In this document: in pieces, positions 41,561 to 51,794 of the stretch | Position numbering within the stretch: the first letter of the stretch is position 1 | Layout: each line of letters opens with the position of its first letter | Assembly (NCBI GenBank): GCA_030847615.1 | Contig: JAUMIR010000001.1 | Location: 90,197,501 to 90,261,500, forward strand | DNA from: Gambelia wislizenii | Taxonomy: Eukaryota > Chordata > Lepidosauria > Squamata > Crotaphytidae | DNA length: 64,000 nucleotides | Direction: 5' to 3' | Made by a program: the position numbers and the translations under genes | Notes under the pieces: model-generated | What the model saw: the letters and a program-made list of their open reading frames with translations, nothing else | Database searches by the model: none | What the model was told of the DNA's origin: nothing

Positions 41561-42093
41561 GGGTTCATCTGCACAGACCAGAACAGGCTGGCTCCCCACC
41601 AGCATATCCTGCCTGTAGATCAGGCCCATTCCTCCGCCATTACTGGCATGAAATGGGAGGATGTCCAGACTGCCACGCTAGTCCATCACTGCAGCCGCAG
41701 CCAATGTCTCATTCTCCACAGCCAGAAAACTGGCCTACAGCACATGACCAAGGCCCCCAGCATGTGGCCAACCTGGTCACATGGTACGGGCTTGCTTCCT
41801 GGATCAAGAAAAGCAACAGCAAATGGCAGCTGCAGAGTTGGGCTGGCAAGGTGACGTGGACTCCTGCAGTCACGTGGAGCTCGGTCTGTTTTATCTTGGT
41901 TGCAGTGTTTTTTCCCAGATTTTTTTTAAAAAAAAATTGTTTAAAGGGCTCTACCCCATCTTGGCCCCATCTTTGCCCCAGGGAGTAATGAGGACTGCTT
42001 GGGGGGCAAATGGATCAAATGTCCTGTGTTGTCTACATTGTAGGGCTCAAAGATGGGGCCAAGATGGGGCAAATAGCCTGTGTAGAAAAGCTC
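41561..42093 (+). mobile_element. GGGCTTATCTACA-family MITE, copy C
   Basis: Starts GGGTTCATCTGCACAGACC and ends GCCTGTGTAGAAAAGCTC. Body: GGCTCCCCACCAGCATATCCTGCC, GATCAGGCCCATTCCTCC, CAGCACATGACCAAGGCCCCCAGCATGTGGCC, GGGCTCTACCCCATCTTGGCC, GTCCTGTGTTGTCTACATTG. Same orientation as copies D and E. Flanks AAA and GAA do not form a perfect duplication. Confidence 0.8.
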
Positions 42094-42147
42094 GAATCTT
42101 TGGGTACAGGTCATGCTCATTGGATAAGTGTCTCCCATGTTCTTCTG

Positions 42148-42327
42148 CAGCCTTTCTCAACCTTTTTACCCTGGTGGAACCCTTGGAACAATTTTCAGGT
42201 CTCAGGAAACCCCCGCCTAATTATTATTATATCTACAGCTAAAAAAAAAAAAAGTTCATTCTTTTCAATCTCAATATCTCGCGGAATCCCTAGCAATGTC
42301 TTTTGGAATTCTGGTTGAGAAACCCTG
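42148..42327. mobile_element. hAT MITE, 180 bp, 8-bp target duplication (7/8)
   Basis: CAGCCTTTCTCAACC at the left and GGTTGAGAAACCCTG at the right are terminal inverted repeats of the CAG..TTCTCAACC hAT type. Flanks are TTCTTCTG (42140-42147) and CTCTTCTG (42328-42335), an 8-bp duplication with one mismatch, as expected for hAT. An ATTATTATTAT stretch and an A13 run lie inside. Confidence 0.85.
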
Positions 42328-42362
42328 CTCTTCTGTGATGCTGACCCCCAATAAATGTAACT

Positions 42363-42848
42363 GTTTAGTCTGGAGAAGAGAGGGTTGAGAGGAGACATGA
42401 TAGCCATGTTTAAATATTTGAAGGGACGTCATACTGAGGATAGGACAAGCTTGTTTTCTGCTGCGCCAGAAACTAGGACAAGGAGCAATGGACTCAAACT
42501 ACAGGAAAAGAGTTTCCACCTAAACATTAGGAAGAACTTCCTGACAGTAAGAGCTGTTCAGAAGTGGAATACACTGCCTCGGAGTGTGGTGGAGTCTCCT
42601 TCTTTGGGTTCAAACTACAGGAAAAGAGATTCCACCTAAACATTAGGAAGAATTTCCTGACACTAAGAGCTATTCAGCAGTGGAATCCACTGCCTTGGAG
42701 TATGGTGGGGTCTATTTCTTTGGAGGTCTTTAAACAGAGGCTGGATGGCCATCTGTTGGGTATGATTTGATTGTGTATTCCTGCATGGCAGGGGGTTGGA
42801 CTAGATGGTCCTTGTAGTCTCTTCCAACTCTATGATTCCATGATTCTA
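42363..42848 (+). mobile_element. CR1 LINE 3' end with 116-bp tandem duplication
   Basis: From CTGTTTAGTCTGGAGAAGAGAGGGTTGAGAGG to the CR1 tail CCAACTCTATGATTCCATGATTCT. The segment 42494-42609 is repeated directly as 42610-42725 (TCAAACTACAGGAAAAGAG, CACCTAAACATTAGGAAGAA, CTGACA.TAAGAGCT, GTGGAAT.CACTGCC), with about 10% difference between units. Encodes remnants of the ORF2 C-terminus twice. Confidence 0.9.
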
Positions 42849-42966
42849 AACCCATACCTCACTAACCCTTTGTTTACCTAGAAGAGAGGCTATATTGCTA
42901 AGTTGTGTTGCCTAGACAATGGGGAAAGGCCATTATCACTCTCCTAAATTAGCATTTGCATAGTAT

Positions 42967-43197
42967 GAGAGCCAGTGCAGTGTAGTGGTTTGCGTGTTGA
43001 ACTACGACACTATGAGACCAGGTTTTGAATCCCCATTCAGGCATGGAAACTCAGTGGGTGACCTTGGGCATGTCACACTCTCTGCCTCAGAGCAAGGCAA
43101 AGACAAACCCCCTCTGAACAAATCTTGCCAAGAAAACCCCGTGATAGGTTCACCTTAGGGTTGCCATAAGTCAGATATGACTTGAAGACACAACAGC
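42967..43197 (+). mobile_element. Sauria-type tRNA SINE, nearly complete
   Basis: GAGAGCCAGTGCAGTGTAGTGGTTTGCGTG (head, A-box), CAGGTTTTGAATCCCC (B-box), GGAAACTCAGTGGGTGACCTTGGGC, CCTCTGAACAAATCTTGCCAAGAAAACCCC (core) and GATAGGTTCACCTTAGGGTTGCCATAAGTCAGATATGACTTGAAG (Bov-B-like tail). It is the best-kept Sauria SINE here and a Bov-B-dependent element by tail type. Confidence 0.92.
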
Positions 43198-43320
43198 TTA
43201 TTTATTTATTTAGCAATTTATAGCCTACCCCGATAGTGCCCATATACCACTCACCATGGCTCACAACAATCTAAAACCAGAATTGAGTAAACAAAGATTA
43301 GGAGGAAGAGACCATAGATA
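43198..43320 (-). mobile_element. L2-like LINE 3' end fragment
   Basis: On the minus strand: AGATTGTTGTGAGCCATGGTGAG, GGGTAGGCTATAAATTGCTAAATAAATAAATAA. The tail abuts the 3' end of the preceding SINE. Confidence 0.55.
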
Positions 43321-43518
43321 AAATAACCTTTAAGCAAAAGAATGCTTGATAGAATAGAATTGCTTTCACAAAAATGGTAAGGACATGTAGAGACAGACCC
43401 AACTTAATTTCATAGAATACAAACTGGTGCAGACACTGAGAAGGTGCTACCTTTCACTACCATCAACCATGCTTCCATTCTAGGTAAGATTCTAAGAATG
43501 ACTTCTCCGTCTTATCTT

Positions 43519-43755
43519 GTGTGTGTGTGTGTGTGTGTGTGCCTTCAAATCGCCTGTCGACTAATGGCAATCCCATGAATTTCATAGGGTTTTCTTAGGC
43601 AAGGAATAATCAGAGGTGGTTTTGTCAGTTCCTTCTTCTGAAAACTAGCCTACAGCACCTGATATTTGTTGGCAGTCTCCCATCCAAGTACTAACCAGGG
43701 CAAACCCTCCTTAGCTTCCAATATCAGACAGGATCTGGTGCCTTTAGGGTATTTA
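43519..43755 (-). mobile_element. 5S-rRNA-derived SINE with Bov-B-like tail
   Basis: On the minus strand the 5' half reads GATCCTGTCTGATATTGGAAGCTAAGGAGGGTTTGCCCTGGTTAGTACTTGGATGGGAGACTGCC followed by CAGGTGCTGTAGGCT. This tracks the 3' two-thirds of vertebrate 5S rRNA, including the internal promoter region. The 3' half (CCTATGAAATTCATGGGATTGCCATTAGTCGACAGGCGATTTGAAGGC, then (AC)n) is a Bov-B-like tail. It is a SINE3-type element, not a functional 5S gene: mismatches, a missing 5' end and a non-5S tail exclude that. Confidence 0.88.
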
Positions 43756-43759
43756 GGCC

Positions 43760-44625
43760 TCTTATGATCTTAGGGAGCAAGCAAGTTGGCAGGTTGGAGA
43801 GGGTAATCCTGCAGATATTATGCATATTTGTGTCCTCCTTTGTCTTCCCCCCGCCCCAGCAGTGCATAAGTGATCAACCTAATCAGGTTACGGGTAGCTC
43901 TGTGTGCCCATTGTCCATCTTCTTGAAACAGTATGAAAATTAGTTTGTTTAAGACAAAATATATTTTGAGAGCTATGTATTAGGGTGTGGGGAAGATGGT
44001 AATGACGAAATGTTAAATGTTTATGCTTCTCAGGAGCAACTTCTGTTGGCTAGATAGAACTAGAGGGCAGTGGCAACTTACGAAAAAATACTTTCTGTCT
44101 CATACGTCAGGTGGCTATTCTCAAGTAGATGATGGTAGAAAGGATTCTGTGTGAGTTTGTGACTGGTGGGAAGAAAACTAGATATATAAAGCTATCACCT
44201 AGTGACCACAAACATCATATTCAGCCTCTGTACTCCACCACCCCCCTTTAGTTTCCATGAGTATCGCCTACAGAACCACAAGCTTATTATCACAATTTAA
44301 GCAGGAACTTCCCTTTACCTTTCCCATACACTGGCTGGCATCCTGTTAGTGCCATAAAAAGGCGCAAACCCACCTAACACCTATGTATGTCTTTTCTTTT
44401 TTGTCATTAGGTAGGTTGGTATTCCCAACCTCAACCTGCAATGACCAACTCCCCCCAGCAACTTATTGTTGAGCTGCAGCATCCCCACCATGGTCATTCT
44501 GTGGCTGGAGGAGGGGGGGGGATCAGAGAAGTGTCTGGCTAATGTCCTGGTAGCCAGATGCAAAATGATTACAGCATCTGCTGAGATCTCCGGAGGATCT
44601 CAGTGGATGACTTAATGTTTTGGCA
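43760..44625. other. Unassigned non-coding sequence
   Basis: No coding region recognised. A near-palindrome TGAGATCTCCGGAGGATCTCA lies at 44582-44602. Confidence 0.35.
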
Positions 44626-44627
44626 AT

Positions 44628-45059
44628 GGGCTCATCTACACAGGCCAGGATGCACTGGCTCTCCACTGGTGTATCCTGCCCATGGATCAGGCCCATTCCA
44701 CCCCATTACCTGGATGAAATGGGCCAGTCCAGATGCCCATCCCTGCAGCCACCACTGTAGGCCCCCTTCTTGGATCTGGAAAAGCGAGGTAGCCAGAGGC
44801 TACAGCAATGGGCCAGTGTGCCAGAATGGGCTCCCACATTTAGGTAGGATCCAGTCTGTTTTATTTTGTCTGGAATGCATTTAAACATGTATTTTCTTAA
44901 AATGGTTTAATGGGCCCTATCCCATCTTCCCACCATCTTTGCCTCAGGGCTTCATGAGGACGGCCCGGGGGCAAAATAAGGCAAAAGCCCTGTGTTGTCA
45001 GGACTGCAGCAGTCCAAGACATGGGCAAGACAAGGTAAGTTGCCCATGCAGACCAGCCC
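44628..45059 (+). mobile_element. GGGCTTATCTACA-family MITE, copy D
   Basis: Starts GGGCTCATCTACACAGGCCAGGATGCACTGGCTCTCC and ends GCCCATGCAGACCAGCCC. GTATCCTGCCCATGGATCAGGCCCATTCC, ATGGGCCAGTCCAGATGCC, CCCTGTGTTGTCAGGACTGCAG match copies C and E. It lacks the central CATGTGACC foldback. Confidence 0.8.
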
Positions 45060-45245
45060 TCTGTCTCCATAGCCAGATGCTTTGTCAGTATCTACCATGG
45101 AGTAGCTGGGGTGGGGGCTGCTGCAGCTCATCTGTAAATTCAGGGTTTGTTGAATGGCCAATGTGTAGTTCCACATGCAGAACTATTACACTATACTGTG
45201 CCAGATAGGATCTTGTCCACTATATGTACAATAAATGAAGATCAA

Positions 45246-45350
45246 ATTCTTTTTTGGACTACAATTCCCAGAATACCCTGGCTGCTACAGGCAGGGGCCA
45301 TGCCGGCTAGGCAATTCTGGGAGCTGTAGTCCAAAAAAGAAACTTTCCCA
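45246..45350. mobile_element. Short MITE with TTTTTTGGACTACAATTCCC ends
   Basis: TTTTTTGGACTACAATTCCCAGAAT at the left is inverted at the right as ATTCTGGGAGCTGTAGTCCAAAAAA, with about 40 GC-rich bases between. A fragment with a similar right end lies at 37990-38035. Confidence 0.7.
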
Positions 45351-45354
45351 AATT

Positions 45355-46260
45355 CTGCTTAAGAGTGTGTGTCCTCTCAAAATCAAAGGAGCTACCTGTT
45401 TAGCATTTGCAGTCTCTGAGTTTAAATAAGCAGTGAAAAGGGGGTATGAAAAAGGGTATAATATTAAAAGATTAGGAGTAAAGAAAAGGAAACAATCAAA
45501 CTATAAGCCACAGAGCCAGACAGGAGTCAGCGTTCCATTTCTAAACAAATTCTGCATCTTAATCCCAGGAAATAGATGCACACAAAAAGTCATCATTTCC
45601 ACCATGCAAACTGAATTGCTCTAGATCTTTTCAGGTTCACTCAGTGTTCCTTTAATTAAGATTTAAATCTGTTCTGAGATGGAACCCCTGGTGCATGATG
45701 TCAGGAAAATACATTTCTAGCATGTTTAATCAAATCTATGCAGATTGCCAATGGCAATGAGGTGGAAATGACAAGGTGTCAGTCTCGAATTCTGATTAAT
45801 CATCTCATATTTTCTATGACATGGCAAGATTTTTCTTTTTTCTTTTTGTTTAAGAGAAAACTTTCCAGAAAAAATATGCCTCCTGACAGCTATGTGGCTG
45901 AATGAAATAGCTTTATGTTCAAGGGGACCATCTGGTTCTCTGCAAGAGCAAGGGCAAAATGCACATAATCTCTCTCAAGGCGTGGCTGGCAGCCTTTGCC
46001 CTCCTATATAAAAAAAAGGTGGTTGCGTAAAATCCACAAAGCAAACATACACTTCCAGAGAGATGTAGTCAATGCCAGCTCCAGCCACCCCCAGTTGTTC
46101 ATTCCCTCTACAGCAGGGAATTATAACAACATAAATAAAAGGGCTGTATTGACTTCATTGGGGTAATTTATTTCTAGGGACTGGAAAGCAATAAAGCCCT
46201 CTCTATGTATTAATATCTCTCTCTCCCTCTGGCAATTTATAGCCAGTGTTTGTTCACTTG
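45355..46260. other. Non-repetitive block, candidate conserved noncoding sequence
   Basis: No repeat ends are visible from about 45400 to 46260. 45700-45830 (ATCTATGCAGATTGCCAATGG, TCTGATTAATCATCTCAT) and 46090-46250 (TTATAACAACATAAATAAAAGGGC, GCAATTTATAGCC) have the motif-dense AT-rich texture of noncoding regulatory DNA. No open frame of note. Confidence 0.35.
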
Positions 46261-46935
46261 GAATGATCCCTCAAATTTTGTCATTTGTTCATTCTTTCAT
46301 TTACCCATTCATTTATTCATTCAGTCCCCAGTCCCCATTATTATCTTATATTTTTGGCCAAAGATCCCAAGACCTCCAAAGAAGCATTTTGTTTCATTTT
46401 AGTAATCGTGGTTTGCAAACTGTTATTTTTTTTTCCTCCAGGCTTTGGACTCCCAGAATCCCTCATCCAGCCAAATCCTGCTGGTCCACAGCACTGCAAA
46501 ACATTTGTGTATGTGTTTGTAATTTGAAAAAGCAACTTTCCCAAAATCAGGTTTTCTCCTCTTTCCTTATGTATGTACACGTGCATGTATGCACATATTT
46601 TACGGCTGCTTGTCCTGTACTGTGTTTAAACATAGCTCTTTACACAGACTGTAACGAGAAATGGGAGCAGAAAGATAGACCAGAAATCAGCAAGGCTGTG
46701 TAAAATTTATGAAGCATGGCATCCAGGTAAAGTGTCCATTTTTATATGTTCATGGAAGCAGCCTCTCTCTCCCATCCACATCCACTATAAAAATAAAAGC
46801 TGCTGGATAACCTAGGTAGAGATTTGATTATTACAGTTTCCACCGTACAGGAATAGACTTTCAGCTGGTAGTCTCCATATCTGACACCACTCCATACATC
46901 TAACAGAGTCCAGCCCATATAATCTCATGTCACCG
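46260..46935. other. Unassigned sequence with an (ATTC)n-like run
   Basis: A TCATT-rich run at 46278-46324. The 146-codon plus-strand frame 46263-46703 has no family features. Confidence 0.35.
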
Positions 46936-46937
46936 TT

Positions 46938-46952
46938 CATTTGTTAGTCTTT

Positions 46953-46992
<40 letters not shown>

Positions 46993-47025
46993 ACAAACTA
47001 ACACAGCTATCCCTCTGGAATTTGT
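46938..47025. repeat. (GT)18 microsatellite within a TAGTCTTT/AACACAGCTA repeat
   Basis: GT units fill 46954-46989. Flanks TTTGTTAGTCTTTGG and ACAAACTAACACAGCTATCCCTCTGGAATTTG belong to an interspersed repeat, possibly related to the 14858 and 19193 copies in reverse. Confidence 0.8.
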
Positions 47026-47029
47026 CTAC

Positions 47030-47924
47030 ATTGCTATTCAACCCATTTTAGTTCAATCATTTAGCAGCAATTTTATGTAGCTTATGTTCCCCCACTCACA
47101 CATCCTTCTGCCTTTCTGCTGACTTGATTAATGAACTATGTTCCCTGACAGACCCACAGCCTATTCAATTCCTAATGGAACTTCAGACCTTTGATCTACA
47201 TTCCTCCTGAATTATTTCACCACTTGCTACAGCTTCCTACCAAGGTTTCATATTGCCCATCGCTGTAGCAAATACCCCTGCAGGAAGCTTAAGAAATTTG
47301 TGAGTGAAAGAGACACATGGGGAATGCACTTACCTTCCCTCTGTGGACTTGGGGTAGGGAAGAATCCTGGGGGGGGGGGAAATCCCCAGTGTTGCCCCAA
47401 GGGAATTGCTAATTTACCTCACTTCCATGAAGAGATGATGGCTTCCACAGAGGTGGCCACAACTCACAGCTGTCACTTAAATCAGGAGGGTCCCAGTGCC
47501 CTCAACAAGCATTGAGGAAGGAGACCCACCAGTTTTTGAGCAATAACTTCTCTTGCTGGATGTGATTTGGACAACCGTAAAATCCAAATGGACAAAAGCC
47601 TTGAAGGATTTGAGGTACGTATGACCACTGAAGTTCACAATAATGACTGTTAGTATTTAGGCCCTAGAAGACTATAAAAAACATGCTCACAAGATTAACT
47701 TATTAGGTTATATAAACAATTTTTCTCATTGCCTTCTTTTATCTTCGACGTCATAAAGAACTTCAATTTTTCCCTACGTTAGATTGCTCCATGAAGCCTT
47801 GCGTTATATGTGAACAGGCTTGTAACCAGGTAAATCAGAAGTTCTTTGATTTATAATATCAATTTAAGAGCTGGTCCATTCATATAGAGCATTTTAGAGC
47901 TGTGCACAAATGGTTCAAGAAATT
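47030..47924. other. Unassigned non-coding sequence
   Basis: No coding region or repeat boundary recognised. A G9 homopolymer lies near 47370. Confidence 0.35.
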
Positions 47925-47932
47925 CTTTAACC

Positions 47933-48293
47933 CAGTAATTCTTAACCTTCTCTTTACCAGGGACCCCCTTTAAATATCCTTTGTTGCCACAGACCCCAAG
48001 ACATAACTCAAGATTTAAAACAACAACAACAGCAGGAATTAGAAATAATAATAATAATAATAATAATAGTAAAAAATACCATTACACCATCCATGAAATC
48101 TTCTCTCAGAGGCACTGGAGGGAGAGGGAATACTGTTCTTCTGCTTCCTCCTGCAAGGTTGTCACTGGAGCAGATTGAACAGCAATGTGCAGGCGAGGTC
48201 AGCCAGACTTTGCCAGGGAGGAGCCTTCATAGACCCCCTGTGAGGACATGGTGGACCCCTGTGGGTCCCCAGACCCCAGGTTAAGAACCACTG
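47933..48293. mobile_element. hAT MITE, 361 bp, perfect 8-bp target duplication
   Basis: CAGTAATTCTTAACCTT at the left and AGGTTAAGAACCACTG at the right are hAT-type terminal inverted repeats. CTTTAACC flanks both sides exactly (47925-47932 and 48294-48301). Inside are a CAACAACAACAG run, an AATAATAAT run (48046-48068) and ATGGTGGACCCCTGTGGGTCCCCAGACCCC near the right end. No transposase. Confidence 0.95.
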
Positions 48294-48306
48294 CTTTAAC
48301 CTATTT

Positions 48307-48625
48307 ATATACCCTCCAACTTTCCCAATTTGGCAGGGACAGTGCCCAATAATAGTCTGTCATCCCACTTTTTCAGCTGCTTGTAAAATGTCCTCATTTC
48401 AGTCTCCTCTGCCCACCTTCCTTGTTTGTCCTCAGCTTACTTCAGTTGCTGCAAACTGAGTTCCAAGTGTGAAAGTAGTTTGCACTCAATTAACTTGAGG
48501 GGGGGGGGCAGGGAGAGGAGGGTAGATCTTGTCTTTCCCAGTAGGCTGGAACAAAAGCAAGCTGCTGCAGCCTCTCCTAACTTGTGTGTTCTTCCTCATT
48601 AATAACTTTTGACATCTTGACTATA
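48307..48625 (-). repeat. Dispersed repeat (GTTATTAATGAGGAAGAAC family), copy 3
   Basis: The minus strand gives GTCAAGATGTCAAAAGTTATTAATGAGGAAGAACACACAAGTTAGGAGAGG, CTACTGGGAAAGACAAG, GAGGACATTTTACAAGCAGCTG and GTTGGAGGGTATA at the end. It aligns with 30837-31160. It lies directly beside the hAT MITE duplication. Confidence 0.75.
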
Positions 48626-48629
48626 CTCT

Positions 48630-49180
48630 GATGTAGCTTGACTACTTGTGGTCCAGTTTTATTCTGTGACATGTTGTGAGTATGTATCTATGGTCAGTGG
48701 AATATGTGTGTGTGGGATGGAGACGTGGGAATACAGTGGAGAATGTCTCCACTATTTTTTTCAGGGAAAGAAGTCACCTTTAGTGTGCTCTTCTCCTCCT
48801 GCCTCATGTCTCTGTGTTTTGATGTCAGTGCAATGACACCACCAGCAATGATGCTGGCAACCTGACCACCATTTTGTATGTTTCACAAAGTCTCAGATCT
48901 AGCATAATTTCGGAGCAGGGGAAGTTAGCAACAGTGACCCCCCCCCCTCCTAAAGAGTAGAATATTCAGAGAAAATCTTGTGAAATGGCCTTCTTTTTCT
49001 AGCTGAAAAAGAACAGCAATCCAGACATTTCCTCTGAAACATTGTCTGCAAAAATTTCACCTCAGCTCTAGCTTTCTTGTGTCCTTAAACTTCTCATCTA
49101 TCACACCACCCATGCTTCTGTGAGCAGCAAGATGCATATGATGAATATGCAGGTCTTTCCACAGCAATGACTAATAACTG
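48630..49180. other. Unassigned non-coding sequence
   Basis: No recognised feature. Confidence 0.35.
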
Positions 49181-49181
49181 T

Positions 49182-49701
49182 GGGCTTATCTACACAAGCC
49201 AGGATACACCATCTCCCTGCCGGCATATACTGCCTTCAGATCAGGCCTGTGTCTCCCCATTACCTCAACAAAATGGGCCAGAGTCCAGACAGGAATGCTG
49301 GACCATTGCCACCACCACCATTTTTCTTCCCTCCCCCAACATTGAGGAAGCCAGCCACAATATGTGACTAAAGACCCCTGCATGTGACCAGTCTTGGTCA
49401 CATGATGCAGGATCCCTTCCTGGACCTGAAAGGGTAAGGGAGACTGCAGATGGAGCAATGGGCTCTTACAGACACATGAGGGTGGCTCCGTTTTCCTCCA
49501 GTGGCAGCGGAGTAAACCGAGTATTATTTAAGAATGCAGTATTGGGCCCTATCCTAGCTTGCTCCCACCTGAGCCCTGTTTCTGCCCCAGAGGTCATAAG
49601 GACCGCTTGGGAGTAGAACGGAGTAAATGCCCTGCATCATATGGACTGCAGGGCTCTCAGAAAGGGGCAAGCCAGGGTAAATTGCCCATGTAGATAAGAC
49701 C
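49182..49701 (+). mobile_element. GGGCTTATCTACA-family MITE, copy E (most complete, TGT flanks)
   Basis: Tips GGGCTTATCTACACAAGCC and GCCCATGTAGATAAGACC are inverted repeats, with TGT on both sides (49179-49181 and 49702-49704). Body: GATACACCATCTCCCTGCCGGCATATACTGCC, a foldback of CTGCATGTGACCAGTCTTGGTCACATGATGCAG type, GGGCCCTATCCTAGCTTGC, GAGCCCTGTTTCTGCCCC, AAATGCCCTGCATCATATGGACTGCAGGGCTC. The 3-bp duplication hints at PIF/Harbinger. Confidence 0.85.
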
Positions 49702-49984
49702 TGTGAGTAACTTCCTCTAGTGTTGCTTTTCTTTTCCCACAGAAAGAACATGCATGGCTAAAGGGCTATGTTTATCTTACATTGGAAAGGCCAAAATGCA
49801 GCAAGAAGAGGGATGGCACTTTCTTCAGTCTGGTGCAGCCTGTACCTTCATGCTGTGTCTCAATTATTAGCTTATATGAAAGCTGGTGTTTTGAATCATA
49901 CACAGAAGAGCATTTCACGAAAAGAGAGTTTTTAGTGAATTTACAAAAGAAAGAAAAGGTGGGTTCTGCTAGCCCCAGCTATGA

Positions 49985-50305
49985 GAATGCTGGCTCCCCC
50001 TGGCATATCCTGGCCACAGATCAGGCTCATTGTTCCTCCATTCCATCCACAGAATGGGAGGAAGTCCTGAGGGGCATGCCAACCTATCACTGCAGCTGCC
50101 ACTGCCATTTCCCTCACTGTCTTGGAAGGCAGGAAGGGGGCCTGTAACATGTGACCAAGACCCCCTGCATGTGTCCAGCTTTGGTCACATGCTGCAGGAC
50201 TCCTTCCTGCCTTCCAGGAGAGCCAGGGATGTGGTGGTGGCAGCACAGGTAGCAGGAGTGGGGAAACTGAGGTTTACAGGCCACATGAGGTCCTTGGGAG
50301 ATTTG
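49985..50305 (+). mobile_element. GGGCTTATCTACA-family MITE, copy F (partial)
   Basis: GCTGGCTCCCCCTGGCATATCCTGGCCACAGATCAGGCTCATT and a strong foldback around 50120-50215 (AAGGCAGGAAGGGGGCCTGTAACATGTGACCAAG with its inverse). The tips are missing or replaced. Confidence 0.75.
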
Positions 50306-50317
50306 CCTCCCCAGGTC

Positions 50318-50512
50318 TCATATTACTGTTTGCCTTCAAGTTGACTCTGCTCTTTCTGACAAGATTTGGTCAGAGGTTTGCCATTGCCTTCCTCTCAGGC
50401 TAAGGAAAGTGTAACTAGCCCAAGGTCACCCATTGAGTTTCCATGGCTGAACAGGGATTCACACCCTGGCCTCCTGGAGTGCTAGTTCAACACTCAGACC
50501 ACTGCAGCATGT
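50318..50512 (-). mobile_element. Sauria-type SINE, minus strand
   Basis: TTTGCCTTCAAGTTGACTCTGC, ACAAGATTTGGTCAGAGGTTTGCCATTGCCTTCCTCTCAGGCTAAGG, CAAGGTCACCCATTGAGTTTCCATGG and GAGTGCTAGTTCAACACTCAGACCACTGC are inverse SINE core, middle and head. It has a shortened tail. Confidence 0.85.
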
Positions 50513-50514
50513 TG

Positions 50515-51235
50515 TTTTCTTCAAGTCTCATTATTTTCTGTAAATGGAAGGTTTGACCAAAATTGGTCAATCACCAATCACCCTCTTGGAGATTTTCAAG
50601 AGTCTAAAAACAACTCCCCATAGAGAAAATCAGCTCCAAACATCAAAAAATGGAAACTTTCATAATTTGGCTAGTTTCTAGGGGATACAACCTGCTGCAG
50701 GGGCAAAAATTAGCTCCATGCCCTCCACAATTATCCAAGATGGTAACAGAACAGACAATGCAAAGGGGGAAGATTGCAGTGAACTATAACCTGTCTCCAC
50801 CTCTCTTGCCCCCACAGAGGCACATAATTGTGCAAATGTGGTTTATTATTTCTGTACTTCCTGCAAGGAGCAGAAAGAGGTATGGAGACCTGACATGAGT
50901 TTATATTAAGTGTACACCAACCACTTACAAAATTTGATTTTAGCCTTGTTCATTCAAATGTGTCCTGTCCTAAAATGTATGTGTGTTATTGCCTCTGTGT
51001 GCGTGTGTGCACACATGTGTGTGTAAGTATTTTGGCAGATATTATATAGTCTCCAGGGAATTTTTACAAATTTCATTTTCTATACATGTTTTCTCCCATC
51101 TTGCCTCTCTGCCTACATGGAAAGGAACAATATTTCATTTAGACAGAAGGTTTTCAACATGCTCTGTCAGCTCAAAACAGCAATTTGGGTTAAACATGTA
51201 CCATTTTACAACTCTTCCTTACGATGAGTTATTGA
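50515..51235. other. Unassigned non-coding sequence
   Basis: No recognised repeat boundary. A short GT run lies near 50995-51023. Confidence 0.35.
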
Positions 51236-51239
51236 TTTA

Positions 51240-51720
51240 AAAAACTCAAATCAGTTACACTTATTAGTAATGATTGAGGGCACCTTTCTTGCCATGTAAA
51301 AATCAGGACAAACCTCTTAAAGCTCTATTTGTGTTCCTCCTTGACTTTTCAGATGTAATTGCCCATTGTTCAATGTAAGTTCATTAGCCAGTTCACCTAA
51401 ATCCCTTGAGAACGCCTTTCATCTGGACTGGCTGATTCATACACCTTGAGGGTCTCTCCTCCTCCCTCAAATTGGATCTGCCAAACTGCTTTTATTCCAC
51501 AGCTGTACAGAAAATTAGAATAGGTAATAGTTATGCCATCCCCATTAAGACAGGCTTGGCTACAAATGATATGAAGAACCTCTTACAAAAGGAATGAATT
51601 GAGCACCTATTGTGCTCTTTTGTCCATTATCCTCTGTTGCACACCTGGCCAGATATTTATTTAATGAGACTGCAGCAAAGTGACACAGAGTCAACAAGCG
51701 GTCCTTTTTAGATGTTATGT
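51240..51720. other. Candidate conserved noncoding element
   Basis: No transposon ends. Dense motif-like sequence includes TTATTAGTAATGATTGAGGGC, GTAATTGCCCATTGTTCAATG and GGCCAGATATTTATTTAATGAG. No open frame. The impression that this is evolutionarily constrained is not testable here. Confidence 0.35.
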
Positions 51721-51794
51721 AAGGGTCAGCTCCATAATCACAAACTCATGTAACACAAACTCATGTAACTTATGTTTTTGAAAAAGCAAAGCAG

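Noticed and set aside
43640..43740. Possible functional 5S rRNA gene on the minus strand
   Set aside because: The 5S 5' end is missing, there are several mismatches, and the sequence runs straight into a Bov-B-like SINE tail with (AC)n instead of a T-run terminator.
46263..46703. 146-codon plus-strand frame
   Set aside because: It begins in a TCATT-rich low-complexity run and shows no recognisable family motif.
14858..48293. CRISPR-like arrays or phage-type direct repeats
   Set aside because: All direct repeats are explained by microsatellites, target duplications or dispersed transposon copies; the sequence is vertebrate.
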